From Lysobacterales bacterium (lineage in GTDB: Bacteria; Pseudomonadota; Gammaproteobacteria; Xanthomonadales; Marinicellaceae): a stretch of 8,251 bases of DNA. Made by a program: the position numbers and the translations under genes. The notes under the pieces were generated by a model. That model did not search any database. It was given only the letters and a program-made list of their open reading frames with translations, and had not been told where the DNA came from. The DNA is taken from NCBI GenBank assembly GCA_026990095.1, contig JALSIL010000571.1, positions 1-8,251 on the forward strand, written 5' to 3'. Below, piece by piece: positions 1 through 6,047 of this stretch (the stretch's first letter is position 1; every line of letters begins with the position of its first letter).

Positions 1-2
1 AA

Positions 3-302
3 CAATACCCAGGACAAGCCCTTGCTTGTGACTTATACATCAAAGGTGGTATTCGTGGTTGTGAAATTGGTTCGGTGATGTTTGGCAGATACGATGAAAA
101 TGGCAAATTAGTGCCCGCTCCCATGGAACTGGTCAGATTGGCAATCCCAAGACGCGTTTACACCCAAAGTCATATCGATTATGTGATTGAAACCTTTGAA
201 GAAATCATCAAAGAAAAAGAGCAATCCAAAGGCATAAAAATTACCAAAGAACCTGAATTTTTACGGCACTTTACTGCGCACTTTGAGCGCATTAATCATT
301 AA
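3..302 (+). CDS. tnaA: Tryptophanase, C-terminal part (5' end outside window)
   Basis: This is the C-terminal part (about 99 residues) of a PLP-dependent beta-eliminating lyase, which would cleave tryptophan to indole, pyruvate and ammonia in the cytoplasm. The frame is open from the window edge, so the ATG at 75 is internal and not the start. The visible part carries family signatures: a GGIRGCEIGSVMFGR block, then LVRLAIPRRVYTQSHIDYV, then EPEFLRHFTAHF near the C-terminus. The close relative tyrosine phenol-lyase has Phe where this protein has His in LRHFTA. That His matches E. coli TnaA His463, which is linked to tryptophan specificity, so tryptophanase is favoured. The PLP lysine lies upstream of the window. 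The next gene begins about 145 bp downstream; no strong terminator hairpin is visible between them. Family assignment is firm; substrate is inferred from one residue and local similarity. Confidence 0.88.
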   Translation, partial: QYPGQALACDLYIKGGIRGCEIGSVMFGRYDENGKLVPAPMELVRLAIPRRVYTQSHIDYVIETFEEIIKEKEQSKGIKITKEPEFLRHFTAHFERINH

Positions 303-448
303 AACCCAAACTCCAGTAATGAAAACATGATTATAAGAGACTGTGAAACTATTATGGGTGATACGCATAATTGAGTAAAATGTTAAACACATGTGATTTT
401 TTTTGGTGTATTATGGTCTAACTTGTCAACTTAACTTTGAATTTAATT

Positions 449-1009
449 ATGCGATATGTTTTTACACTTGTCTTTCTTCTCTTAATGGCGTCCTCTTCAC
501 TTGCCTATAAACCCAACGAAGGTGATAGTGCACCTGATTTTGAAATCACTTCGATTAATGGTGAGCATTTTAAATTAAGTGATTTCAAAGGAAAACAAAG
601 TGTCTATGTGGTGTTTTGGAATACTTGGTGCCACTTTTGCATAAAAAAAATTCCTAAACTTAAAATGATACAAAACAATTTAGCCAATGATATTAAAATA
701 ATGGCAATAAATACTTCTCGTGATGATTCAATCCAAGAGTCTTTAAGTTTTCAAAAGAAACACCATATTAATTATATGTTAAGCTTCGACGAAGGCGAGA
801 TTATTACTGATTTATACAATGTCCACGGAGTACCAACCGAATTTATTATTGATATCACAGGGACAATTGTTCACCGTGATGGTGTTCCAGATGATTTATC
901 AAAACACATCAAAAATTGGAATAAAAAAGAACACAATTTAGTTAAAACTCTTTATTCTTATATTCATTTATTTATGGCATTATTTAATGAGGTCAATCAA
1001 ACAGCATGA
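449..1009 (+). CDS. TlpA-like exported thioredoxin-fold protein
   Basis: A 186-residue TlpA/ResA-type thiol-disulfide oxidoreductase, predicted to act in the periplasm. Residues 1-19 form a signal peptide (charged start, hydrophobic run, SLA before the likely cleavage at Tyr20). The redoxin domain follows: APDFEI near 28, then the active site WCHFC with Cys61 and Cys64, and the cis-proline loop GVPT with Pro129. An upstream in-frame TTG at 437 would add four residues, but the ATG at 449 puts the basic residue directly before the hydrophobic core and is preferred. Neither start has a clear Shine-Dalgarno sequence. The C-terminus has an extra roughly 25-residue tail with a hydrophobic stretch (LYSYIHLFMALF), which is unusual for TlpA. 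The stop overlaps the next start by 4 bp (ATGA), so it is co-translated with the dehydrogenase-like genes. It may keep cysteines of the GMC partner or of a cytochrome reduced; that role is inference. Confidence 0.85.
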   Translation: MRYVFTLVFLLLMASSSLAYKPNEGDSAPDFEITSINGEHFKLSDFKGKQSVYVVFWNTWCHFCIKKIPKLKMIQNNLANDIKIMAINTSRDDSIQESLSFQKKHHINYMLSFDEGEIITDLYNVHGVPTEFIIDITGTIVHRDGVPDDLSKHIKNWNKKEHNLVKTLYSYIHLFMALFNEVNQTA

Positions 1010-1680
1010 AACATTATTCCAAATCAGCAGGTGACGCCCATTATTTAACAAAAAAACCGACAATAATGGCTTTTAAAGCACATTGGACAACGGGCATTAA
1101 CCGCAGAAGCTTTATTAAATCAGCAATGGCTGCTTCCTTACTTGCCAGCATTTCAGGTTGCAAACCATCAGGTAATGCGACTAATGTTACAAAACCAAAA
1201 CTTAAATCTACAATTCCTACAGTTAAGATACCAACACAAACCTTTAATGCAGAACACAAACTGGACTTAGATACGATATTTATGCGACTGTTTCCCGATG
1301 ATGGCGATGGGCCAAGTGCCAATGACCTCAATATTACAACCTATCTTGAATGGGCAATGACTGATGAGGTTAACATTAATGATGGCGATCCAGAATTTAT
1401 CATCAAAGGCATTGGTTGGCTTAACCAATTAGCACAAGATGAGACTGGGAAACGCTTTCGCCTTGTTAATAACGAAGGGCAAGATAAACTCATTGCTCAA
1501 ACTATTAATTCTGAAGCGGGACGAAACTGGGTTTCGATTCTCCTTTATTACGTTGTTGAAGCAATCACTCTTGATCCTTTTTACGGTGGCAACACCAATC
1601 AAATCGGGTGGCAGTGGTTAGAACACCAAGGAGGGTTTCCGCACCCCATCCAAGGTAAAACTTATCGAGATTTTGAATAA
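1006..1680 (+). CDS. Gluconate 2-dehydrogenase subunit 3-like protein, Tat-targeted
   Basis: A 224-residue protein matching the small (gamma) subunit family of membrane-associated FAD dehydrogenases (gluconate 2-dehydrogenase subunit 3 type). This subunit carries the Tat signal and escorts the signal-less flavoprotein across the membrane. Evidence: a twin-arginine motif NRRSFIK (Arg33-Arg34), a hydrophobic segment to about residue 51, then ISGC, a possible lipobox with Cys52, so the mature protein may be lipid-anchored. The family-like block LDTIFMRLFPDDGDGPSANDLNI follows at roughly 88-110, then a C-terminal aromatic part (Asp-Pro-Phe-Tyr-Gly-Gly, Gly-Trp). The 4-bp overlap supports the start at 1006, with GAGG at 989-992 as a distant Shine-Dalgarno. 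This gives an unusually long n-region of 32 residues. ATG 1066 (MAFKAHW) is an alternative start leaving a conventional Tat peptide. The gene sits directly before the GMC oxidoreductase, as expected for this pair. Confidence 0.8.
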   Translation: MKHYSKSAGDAHYLTKKPTIMAFKAHWTTGINRRSFIKSAMAASLLASISGCKPSGNATNVTKPKLKSTIPTVKIPTQTFNAEHKLDLDTIFMRLFPDDGDGPSANDLNITTYLEWAMTDEVNINDGDPEFIIKGIGWLNQLAQDETGKRFRLVNNEGQDKLIAQTINSEAGRNWVSILLYYVVEAITLDPFYGGNTNQIGWQWLEHQGGFPHPIQGKTYRDFE

Positions 1681-3347
1681 TGAAAACACTAGATTGCGAA
1701 ATTTGTATTATCGGTAGTGGCGTGGGAGCGGCTCCCATTGCTTACGAATTATCCAAGGCTGGACACAAGGTTATCGTATTAGAAAAAGGTGCTTGGTATA
1801 ACGAACAGGATTTTAAAAAGGACGAGATGCTTGGACGCAGACGCAAATTTCGGTCCAAATTATCGCAAGAACCCCATGTTTTATCCGAGCCAAACGACAA
1901 TGGAAGTTTTTCAGAATCCACCACATCGCAGTTTTGGGGCGGCAATATTGTCGGTGGTGCGAGTAACTTTATGAGTGCCTATTTTTACCGTTTAAAACCA
2001 ATTGACTTTAAACTGCTATCGACATTTGGTCCAATCCAAGGAGCCAATATTGCCGATTGGCCTATTAGTTATGAAGATATGGAGCCTTACTACGACAAGG
2101 TCGAAAAACTCGTTGGCGTTTCGGGTAAAGTTCGTCCACATAAATTTTTAGAACCCCGTTCAACACCTGACTTTCCTTTTCCACCAACAGCAGAACACCC
2201 CATAGCACGTTGGTTTGATGAAGCGGCTCATAAAATTGGATTTACTCCCTTAATCATGTCACGCGGTATTTTATCAAAACCCCACAACAACAGAAACTCA
2301 TGCGAATACTCGGGATATTGTGGCAGTTATGGCTGTCATTCTGGTGCAAAAGCGTCGGCGCGTGCCGCCTTATTGGATGATGCCGTCAAAACAGGTGATT
2401 GCGAAATTATTACCCATGCTAAAGCATACAAAATAAATACTGATGATAATGGCAATGCCACCTCGGTTAATTATTACGATGAAAATGGTGAAACTGTTCA
2501 GGTTAGTGCCAAAAAAGTGGTGGTGGCCTGTTACTCAATCGAATCGTCTCGACTACTACTGGCATCAAAAAGTAACTCACATCCCAATGGTATCGGTAAT
2601 AAAAACAACCAAATCGGCAAAAATCTGCATTGCTGTGCGGGAGGCACAGGCCATGGTACATTTAACTTAACCAAACTACCAAAAGATAAACGCGCTGAGT
2701 TAATGGTCAGAGGACCTTTTTTTAATCGCTCCTTACAAGATTGGTATGTAATTGACGATAAATCTGTATCTGATAAACCCATAAAAGGTGGCACTATCGA
2801 CTTTGTGTTTGACCCTCCTTCACCAACGGCTGATACGCACCCCTTGCGTTTTGATGATGGCGAATTATTGTGGGGCACAAAACTCAAACAAAACATAAAA
2901 TCTGCCTTTACCAAATCAAAAGATTTTAAATTTGAAGTCTTTTGTGATTGGTTGCCAAACGATGATTGCAACATATCACTTGACGAATCCACTACCGATA
3001 TATGGGGGGATGCCGTTGCAAAGGTCAAAGTGGGTTTTCACCCGCACGATGTCAAAGTGGCACAATATGTCGTCGATAAAGGCGTAGAAATGATGAAAGC
3101 CATGGGTGCAGATGATGCCGTAGGTAATGTTTGGACAGACCCAACCTCAAACCTTATGGCAGGAGGACTACGCTTTGGTAACGATCCCAAAACTTCAGCT
3201 CTTGATGCCAATTGCCGTGTACACGGAACGAATAACCTCTATGTCACTGATGGTAGTTTTATGCCAAATGGCGGTAGCGTCACCCCTACTTTCACCATCT
3301 ATGCTAATTCATTTAGAGTCGCCGATAAACTATTGGAAATTATGTAA
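1680..3347 (+). CDS. GMC-family FAD oxidoreductase with altered active site
   Basis: A 555-residue glucose-methanol-choline family flavoprotein, the large subunit partner of the preceding gene. The N-terminal FAD fold shows IIGSGVGAAPIAYEL (glycines 12, 14, 16) and the ribose-binding acid in VLEKG (Glu35). FWGGNIVGGASNFMSAYFYR (about 85-104) matches the family's second signature region. Cys208, Cys214 and Cys219 precede SGAKAS, a cysteine cluster as in GMC dehydrogenases, some of which hold a 3Fe-4S cluster. The C-terminal motif NLYVTDGSFMPNGGSVTPTFTI (519-540) is clear. Two positions are odd. The usual active-site His before GG(T/C)..G is Leu492 (LMAGGLRFG), and the usual His/Asn before Pro in the last motif is Thr535 (SVTPTFTI). 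There is no signal peptide, in line with Tat hitch-hiking on subunit 3. The start codon overlaps the previous stop (TAATG). The substrate is unknown; no cytochrome c subunit gene is nearby. Confidence 0.87.
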   Translation: MKTLDCEICIIGSGVGAAPIAYELSKAGHKVIVLEKGAWYNEQDFKKDEMLGRRRKFRSKLSQEPHVLSEPNDNGSFSESTTSQFWGGNIVGGASNFMSAYFYRLKPIDFKLLSTFGPIQGANIADWPISYEDMEPYYDKVEKLVGVSGKVRPHKFLEPRSTPDFPFPPTAEHPIARWFDEAAHKIGFTPLIMSRGILSKPHNNRNSCEYSGYCGSYGCHSGAKASARAALLDDAVKTGDCEIITHAKAYKINTDDNGNATSVNYYDENGETVQVSAKKVVVACYSIESSRLLLASKSNSHPNGIGNKNNQIGKNLHCCAGGTGHGTFNLTKLPKDKRAELMVRGPFFNRSLQDWYVIDDKSVSDKPIKGGTIDFVFDPPSPTADTHPLRFDDGELLWGTKLKQNIKSAFTKSKDFKFEVFCDWLPNDDCNISLDESTTDIWGDAVAKVKVGFHPHDVKVAQYVVDKGVEMMKAMGADDAVGNVWTDPTSNLMAGGLRFGNDPKTSALDANCRVHGTNNLYVTDGSFMPNGGSVTPTFTIYANSFRVADKLLEIM

Positions 3348-3460
3348 ATACCCAAATCTCGATATAGAAATCACACACGAGTACACTCCTGATGTTTTTT
3401 TCACGCTAGCCCACACGGATGACGATACGCAGTAAAAAACTTAATCACCAATTAATTCAG

Positions 3461-3489
3461 TAGAATAAATCATTCATTAGAACTAAAAT
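3461..3489 (+). promoter_or_regulatory. Possible sigma70-type promoter before the esterase gene
   Basis: In the 173-bp gap after the GMC gene, TAAAAT at 3484-3489 is a good -10 match. TAGAAT at 3461-3466 lies 17 bp upstream as a poor -35. It would give a transcript starting about 25 bp before the esterase ATG. The gap shows no strong terminator hairpin, so read-through from the GMC operon is also possible. The call rests on motif reading only. Confidence 0.22.
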
Positions 3490-3520
3490 AGCAGGTAATT
3501 ACAATTTAACTAGAGCCTCA

Positions 3521-4534
3521 ATGTCAATCTATAACCACATCAAATCCTACCCAAAAGGTTCATTGGTTCAATTCGAAATTGAATCAGAAATCCTAAAAGA
3601 CAATCCGTTAAAAGACCCTCATGTTCGCACCGTTTATGTGTATGTACCTGCCACCTACGACGAGAATGACGAACTGTTCCCAGTGATGTATTACCTCGCA
3701 GCCTATACAAACAGCGGAACAGGCGTAGTCGGCTGGCGTGCTTTTGGTGAGAGCATTACCGAACGTTTGGATAGGTTGATAGCGGATGAAAAAATGGGCA
3801 ACACCATTGTTGTTATGCCAGATTGCTTTACTTGTCTGGGCGGCAATCAGTATATAGATACGCCAGCTATTGGCAATTATGCCAGTTATATTGTAGAAGA
3901 AGTTGTGCCCGTGGTTGAGGAAAATTTTAGAGTGAAAAAAGGTGCGCAACACCGTGCAATTTTGGGCAAATCATCAGGTGGCTTTGCTGCCATTCGTTTT
4001 GCTATGGATTTTCCTGGGTTTTGGGGTGCAATTGCCAATCAATCAGGTGATGCAGGTTTTGATATTTTGTACAAACGCGATTTCCCAACCGTTGCCAATG
4101 TCCTTGCCAATTATAAAGGTGATGTTACTCATTTTATCAAACGCTTTTGGAAAGCCAAGAAAACCCATGGAACCGATATTTTGACATTGATGATGATTTG
4201 CATGGCAGCCACTTACGACCCACAGGACGAAATTGAACTGCCTTTTGATTTAAAAACCTGTGAAATAAAACCCGAAAGATGGCAAAATTGGTTGGATAAT
4301 GACCCTGTAAACTTGGTTAAACATAACATTAAAGCCTTAAAACAACTCAATGGTTTATTTATGGATTGCGGTTCACGTGACCAGTTTATGATTCATTACG
4401 GCATGCGCCAACTCGCCAATCAATTAGACAAACACGGCATCGAACACACCTACGAAGAATTCAACGGAACACATTCAAGCATTGATTACCGTTTGGATGT
4501 TTCTTTACCATTTTTGTACAAAAGAATAGCGTAA
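3521..4534 (+). CDS. Alpha/beta-hydrolase, esterase D / enterochelin esterase-like
   Basis: A 337-residue putative esterase of the esterase-D family (the fold shared by enterochelin esterase, S-formylglutathione hydrolase and mycolyltransferases). The N-terminal beta-sheet part contains RTVYVYVPATYDENDELFPV (36-55), typical of the family. The nucleophile elbow is GKSSGG, with Ser151 in G-x-S-x-G. The probable charge-relay acid is Asp287 (CGSRDQF) and the base His318 (NGTHSS), so the triad looks complete. An insertion of about 70 residues between 185 and 255 probably forms a lid over the active site. No signal peptide is visible, so the enzyme is likely cytoplasmic. The start is the first ATG in frame; only a weak AGAG precedes it. 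The next (broken) racemase gene starts 1 bp after the stop, suggesting the two were once co-transcribed. The substrate is not readable from sequence. Confidence 0.85.
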   Translation: MSIYNHIKSYPKGSLVQFEIESEILKDNPLKDPHVRTVYVYVPATYDENDELFPVMYYLAAYTNSGTGVVGWRAFGESITERLDRLIADEKMGNTIVVMPDCFTCLGGNQYIDTPAIGNYASYIVEEVVPVVEENFRVKKGAQHRAILGKSSGGFAAIRFAMDFPGFWGAIANQSGDAGFDILYKRDFPTVANVLANYKGDVTHFIKRFWKAKKTHGTDILTLMMICMAATYDPQDEIELPFDLKTCEIKPERWQNWLDNDPVNLVKHNIKALKQLNGLFMDCGSRDQFMIHYGMRQLANQLDKHGIEHTYEEFNGTHSSIDYRLDVSLPFLYKRIA

Positions 4535-4535
4535 C

Positions 4536-4620
4536 ATGAAAAAACTTGGGCTTGTTGGAGGTATCAGCTGGGTATCGATGATAGAACATTATTAATACTT
4601 CAATGAAGGTATTAATAAAA
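4536..4620 (+). pseudogene. Aspartate/glutamate racemase family gene remnant (5' end only)
   Basis: The ATG at 4536 opens a frame reading MKKLGLVGGISWVSMIEHY, then TAA (4593-4595), then YFNEGINKR. This closely follows the N-terminus of amino-acid racemases of the aspartate/glutamate (YgeA-like) family, whose start is of the form MKKIGLIGGMSWESTxxYYRxINEGxNKR. The alignment runs without a gap through the stop codon, so the stop replaced a normal residue (usually basic) rather than arising by frameshift. Homology ends at the Lys-Arg around 4620. The later codons (DLCTTHGTC, then TAA at 4650) do not fit the family, and the remaining roughly 200 residues are absent. The gene is therefore truncated and stopped, and cannot make a racemase. 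Its placement 1 bp after the esterase stop suggests it was the second gene of that operon. Confidence 0.75.
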
Positions 4621-4690
4621 GAGACCTTTGCACAACTCATGGAACGTGTTAAATAAGTTGTAAAAACGCCACTCTGCGTTAAAAAATTAT
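4621..4690. mobile_element. Possible insertion-sequence end remnant
   Basis: Racemase homology stops abruptly at about 4620, where the sequence GAGACCTTTGCACAACTC begins. From memory of the family this resembles the terminal inverted repeat of some IS5/IS4-type insertion sequences, which begin with GAGACCTTTGCA-like bases. It is followed by A/T-rich DNA with a small dyad, AACGC (4665-4669) and GCGTT (4676-4680). No transposase reading frame and no matching second end are seen, so this would be a solo end left after deletion. The call depends on recognition of a short motif and the position of the break. Confidence 0.35.
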
Positions 4691-4691
4691 C

Positions 4692-4757
4692 TTTTTCGGA
4701 ATATTAAGTTGTTTTTTTCGGAACAATGCATTGTATTATTCGGAATAGTGGTACATT
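4692..4757 (+). repeat. Three 22-bp direct repeats, TTNTTCGGAA core
   Basis: Three tandem units of exactly 22 bp occupy 4692-4713, 4714-4735 and 4736-4757. Each begins TTTTTCGGAA (third copy TTATTCGGAA), with TTCGGAA at 4695, 4717 and 4739. The second half is less conserved, though A and T at unit positions 12 and 14 are kept in all three and units 1 and 2 share TTGT near the end. TTC-G-GAA is itself a 7-bp dyad. A perfect palindrome CAATGCATTG (4724-4733) lies within unit 2. Twenty-two bp is about two helical turns, so the three cores lie on the same face of the DNA. The array ends 30 bp before the ATPase start, so an operator array for that gene is the likeliest role (inference). Confidence 0.7.
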
Positions 4758-4787
4758 CTTACGCCAATAGTCATAAAAGCATCCTAA

Positions 4788-6047
4788 ATGTTCAATCGGA
4801 ATTTACAAGAAACCATAGAAGAGTTACTCAAGGAATTTAGAGTGCTCTATTTAACTGGACCTCGCCAATCTGGAAAAACGACACTTGTAAAAAAACTGGG
4901 CAAACAGTTGAATATGTCGTATGTTACTCTTGATGATCAAGCTATCTATCAAGCGGTTAACCAAGACCCTCATGGTTTTATTGATTCATTTAAAGGGAGA
5001 AATATTATACTCGATAAGTTTCAATATTCTTCACAACTTGTACCAGCTATTAAAATGTGTTCTGATAATTTAGCAATAGAACATAAGGGTAAATTTTTAT
5101 TAACAGGCTCTGCCGATGTTTTTAGGTCTGCCAAAACACATGAAGCTTTGCCAGGACATATGGCACGACTAGAACTATATCCATTATCGCGAACCGAAAT
5201 AAACAACAAACAATTCAACCTGATAGATTATCTTATTATTCAAGATTTTAAAAATACTAAGCAAATATCCATAACAAGAGAAAATATCGCGCAATGGATA
5301 ATTGATGGTGGCTACCCAGAAATTCAGTATAAAAAAAGCCAAAGGACAAAAACCATTTGGTTCAAATCCTATTTACAAGGTCGATTATTTAAAGATTTTG
5401 AAACGCTTTATAATGCACGAGGAGATTATCAAACAAAGTTAAGGGTATTAATTTCCTATCTTTCAGGCTTATGTGGCAATTTGTTAAAGTATTCCAATGT
5501 AGCAAGTGACATTGGTTTAGATGACAAAACCAGCAAAACCTATATTTCACTTCTTGAATTAATGTTTATTGTCAAAACAATGCCTGCTTTTCGTAAAAAT
5601 AGAGCAAAGCGAGAAATTACACATATGCCCAAATTGCATTTTGTGGACACGGGTTTAGCATGTTATTTGCTTGGGTTGAATAAATGTGAACAGCTGATTA
5701 AATCAAACAATTATGGCGGCTTGTTAGAAAACTTCATTATGATGGAAATCACAAAACACAGTCAATGGGCATTAAATGATATCTCTGTTTACCACTTTAG
5801 AGACAAAAGAAAAAATGAAGTCGATATAATATTGGAACAAACAAACGGTCAAACCATCGCAATTGAAGTTAAGGCATCCGCCAGTGTTTCCATTAGAGAT
5901 TTTAAAGGCATTCTAAAATTTGCTGATTTTGTAGGTTCACAATTTTCACATGGAATAGTGTTCTATTCTGGTAAACATGTATTACCTTTTAACCAAGGTA
6001 AATTTAAATTAACCGCACTGCCCATAGGATTACTCAATGAGTGTTGA
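4788..6047 (+). CDS. AAA_14/DUF4143 ATPase with Walker B Glu replaced by Lys
   Basis: A 419-residue member of the widespread AAA_14-DUF4143 family, cytoplasmic, whose biological role is not established. The N-terminal ATPase domain has Walker A GPRQSGKTT (24-32, Lys30), the sensor-like strand FLLTGSAD (103-110) and the family block ARLELYPLS (126-134). The middle has WIIDGGYPEI (170-179). The C-terminal DUF4143 part has FVDTGLACYLLGL (285-297), GGLLENF (310-316) and a PD-(D/E)xK nuclease-like core with Asp346 (NEVDIIL) and Glu360-x-Lys362 (IEVKAS). The Walker B strand, usually ILDEVQ, reads ILDKFQ: Asp76 is kept but the catalytic Glu is Lys77. Length is full for the family and there are no frameshifts. 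The gene follows the 22-bp repeats and overlaps the small ORF downstream. Its base composition is AT-rich and it sits beside a racemase/IS-like remnant, consistent with acquisition. Confidence 0.88.
   Translation: MFNRNLQETIEELLKEFRVLYLTGPRQSGKTTLVKKLGKQLNMSYVTLDDQAIYQAVNQDPHGFIDSFKGRNIILDKFQYSSQLVPAIKMCSDNLAIEHKGKFLLTGSADVFRSAKTHEALPGHMARLELYPLSRTEINNKQFNLIDYLIIQDFKNTKQISITRENIAQWIIDGGYPEIQYKKSQRTKTIWFKSYLQGRLFKDFETLYNARGDYQTKLRVLISYLSGLCGNLLKYSNVASDIGLDDKTSKTYISLLELMFIVKTMPAFRKNRAKREITHMPKLHFVDTGLACYLLGLNKCEQLIKSNNYGGLLENFIMMEITKHSQWALNDISVYHFRDKRKNEVDIILEQTNGQTIAIEVKASASVSIRDFKGILKFADFVGSQFSHGIVFYSGKHVLPFNQGKFKLTALPIGLLNEC
6026..6029 (+). promoter_or_regulatory. Shine-Dalgarno (AGGA) for the 42-codon ORF
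   Basis: AGGA lies 7 bp before the ATG at 6037, inside the end of the ATPase gene. Most starts in this window have weak or no Shine-Dalgarno, so its presence supports real translation of the small overlapping ORF. Confidence 0.5.

Noticed and set aside
388..395. CACATGTG followed by a T-run, considered as a terminator after tryptophanase
   Set aside because: The palindrome has no loop and only 4-bp arms, so it cannot form a terminator hairpin. It may be chance or a binding site.
1041..1331. A 96-codon minus-strand frame opposite the subunit 3 gene
   Set aside because: It covers the Tat signal and conserved family block of the real gene and has no homology I recognise.
2531..3028. A 165-codon open frame on the minus strand within the GMC gene
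   Set aside because: The + strand frame encodes clear GMC family sequence throughout; the antisense product has no recognisable domain or start signal.
3127..3435. A 102-codon + strand frame running past the GMC stop
   Set aside because: Most of it overlaps the strongly conserved GMC C-terminus in another frame, and the 88 bp beyond the stop show no protein-family character.
3608..3952. A 114-codon minus-strand frame opposite the esterase
   Set aside because: Shadow of the esterase coding frame, which has a complete catalytic triad.
4665..4680. AACGC/GCGTT dyad considered as a rho-independent terminator
   Set aside because: On the + strand it is followed by A-residues rather than T, and the stem is only 5 bp. 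It is weak for the minus strand and no minus-strand gene ends there.
4692..4757. The 22-bp repeats considered as a CRISPR array or replication iterons
   Set aside because: Units are directly adjacent without unique spacers and too few for CRISPR; no Rep-type gene is nearby, and the position before a gene fits an operator better.
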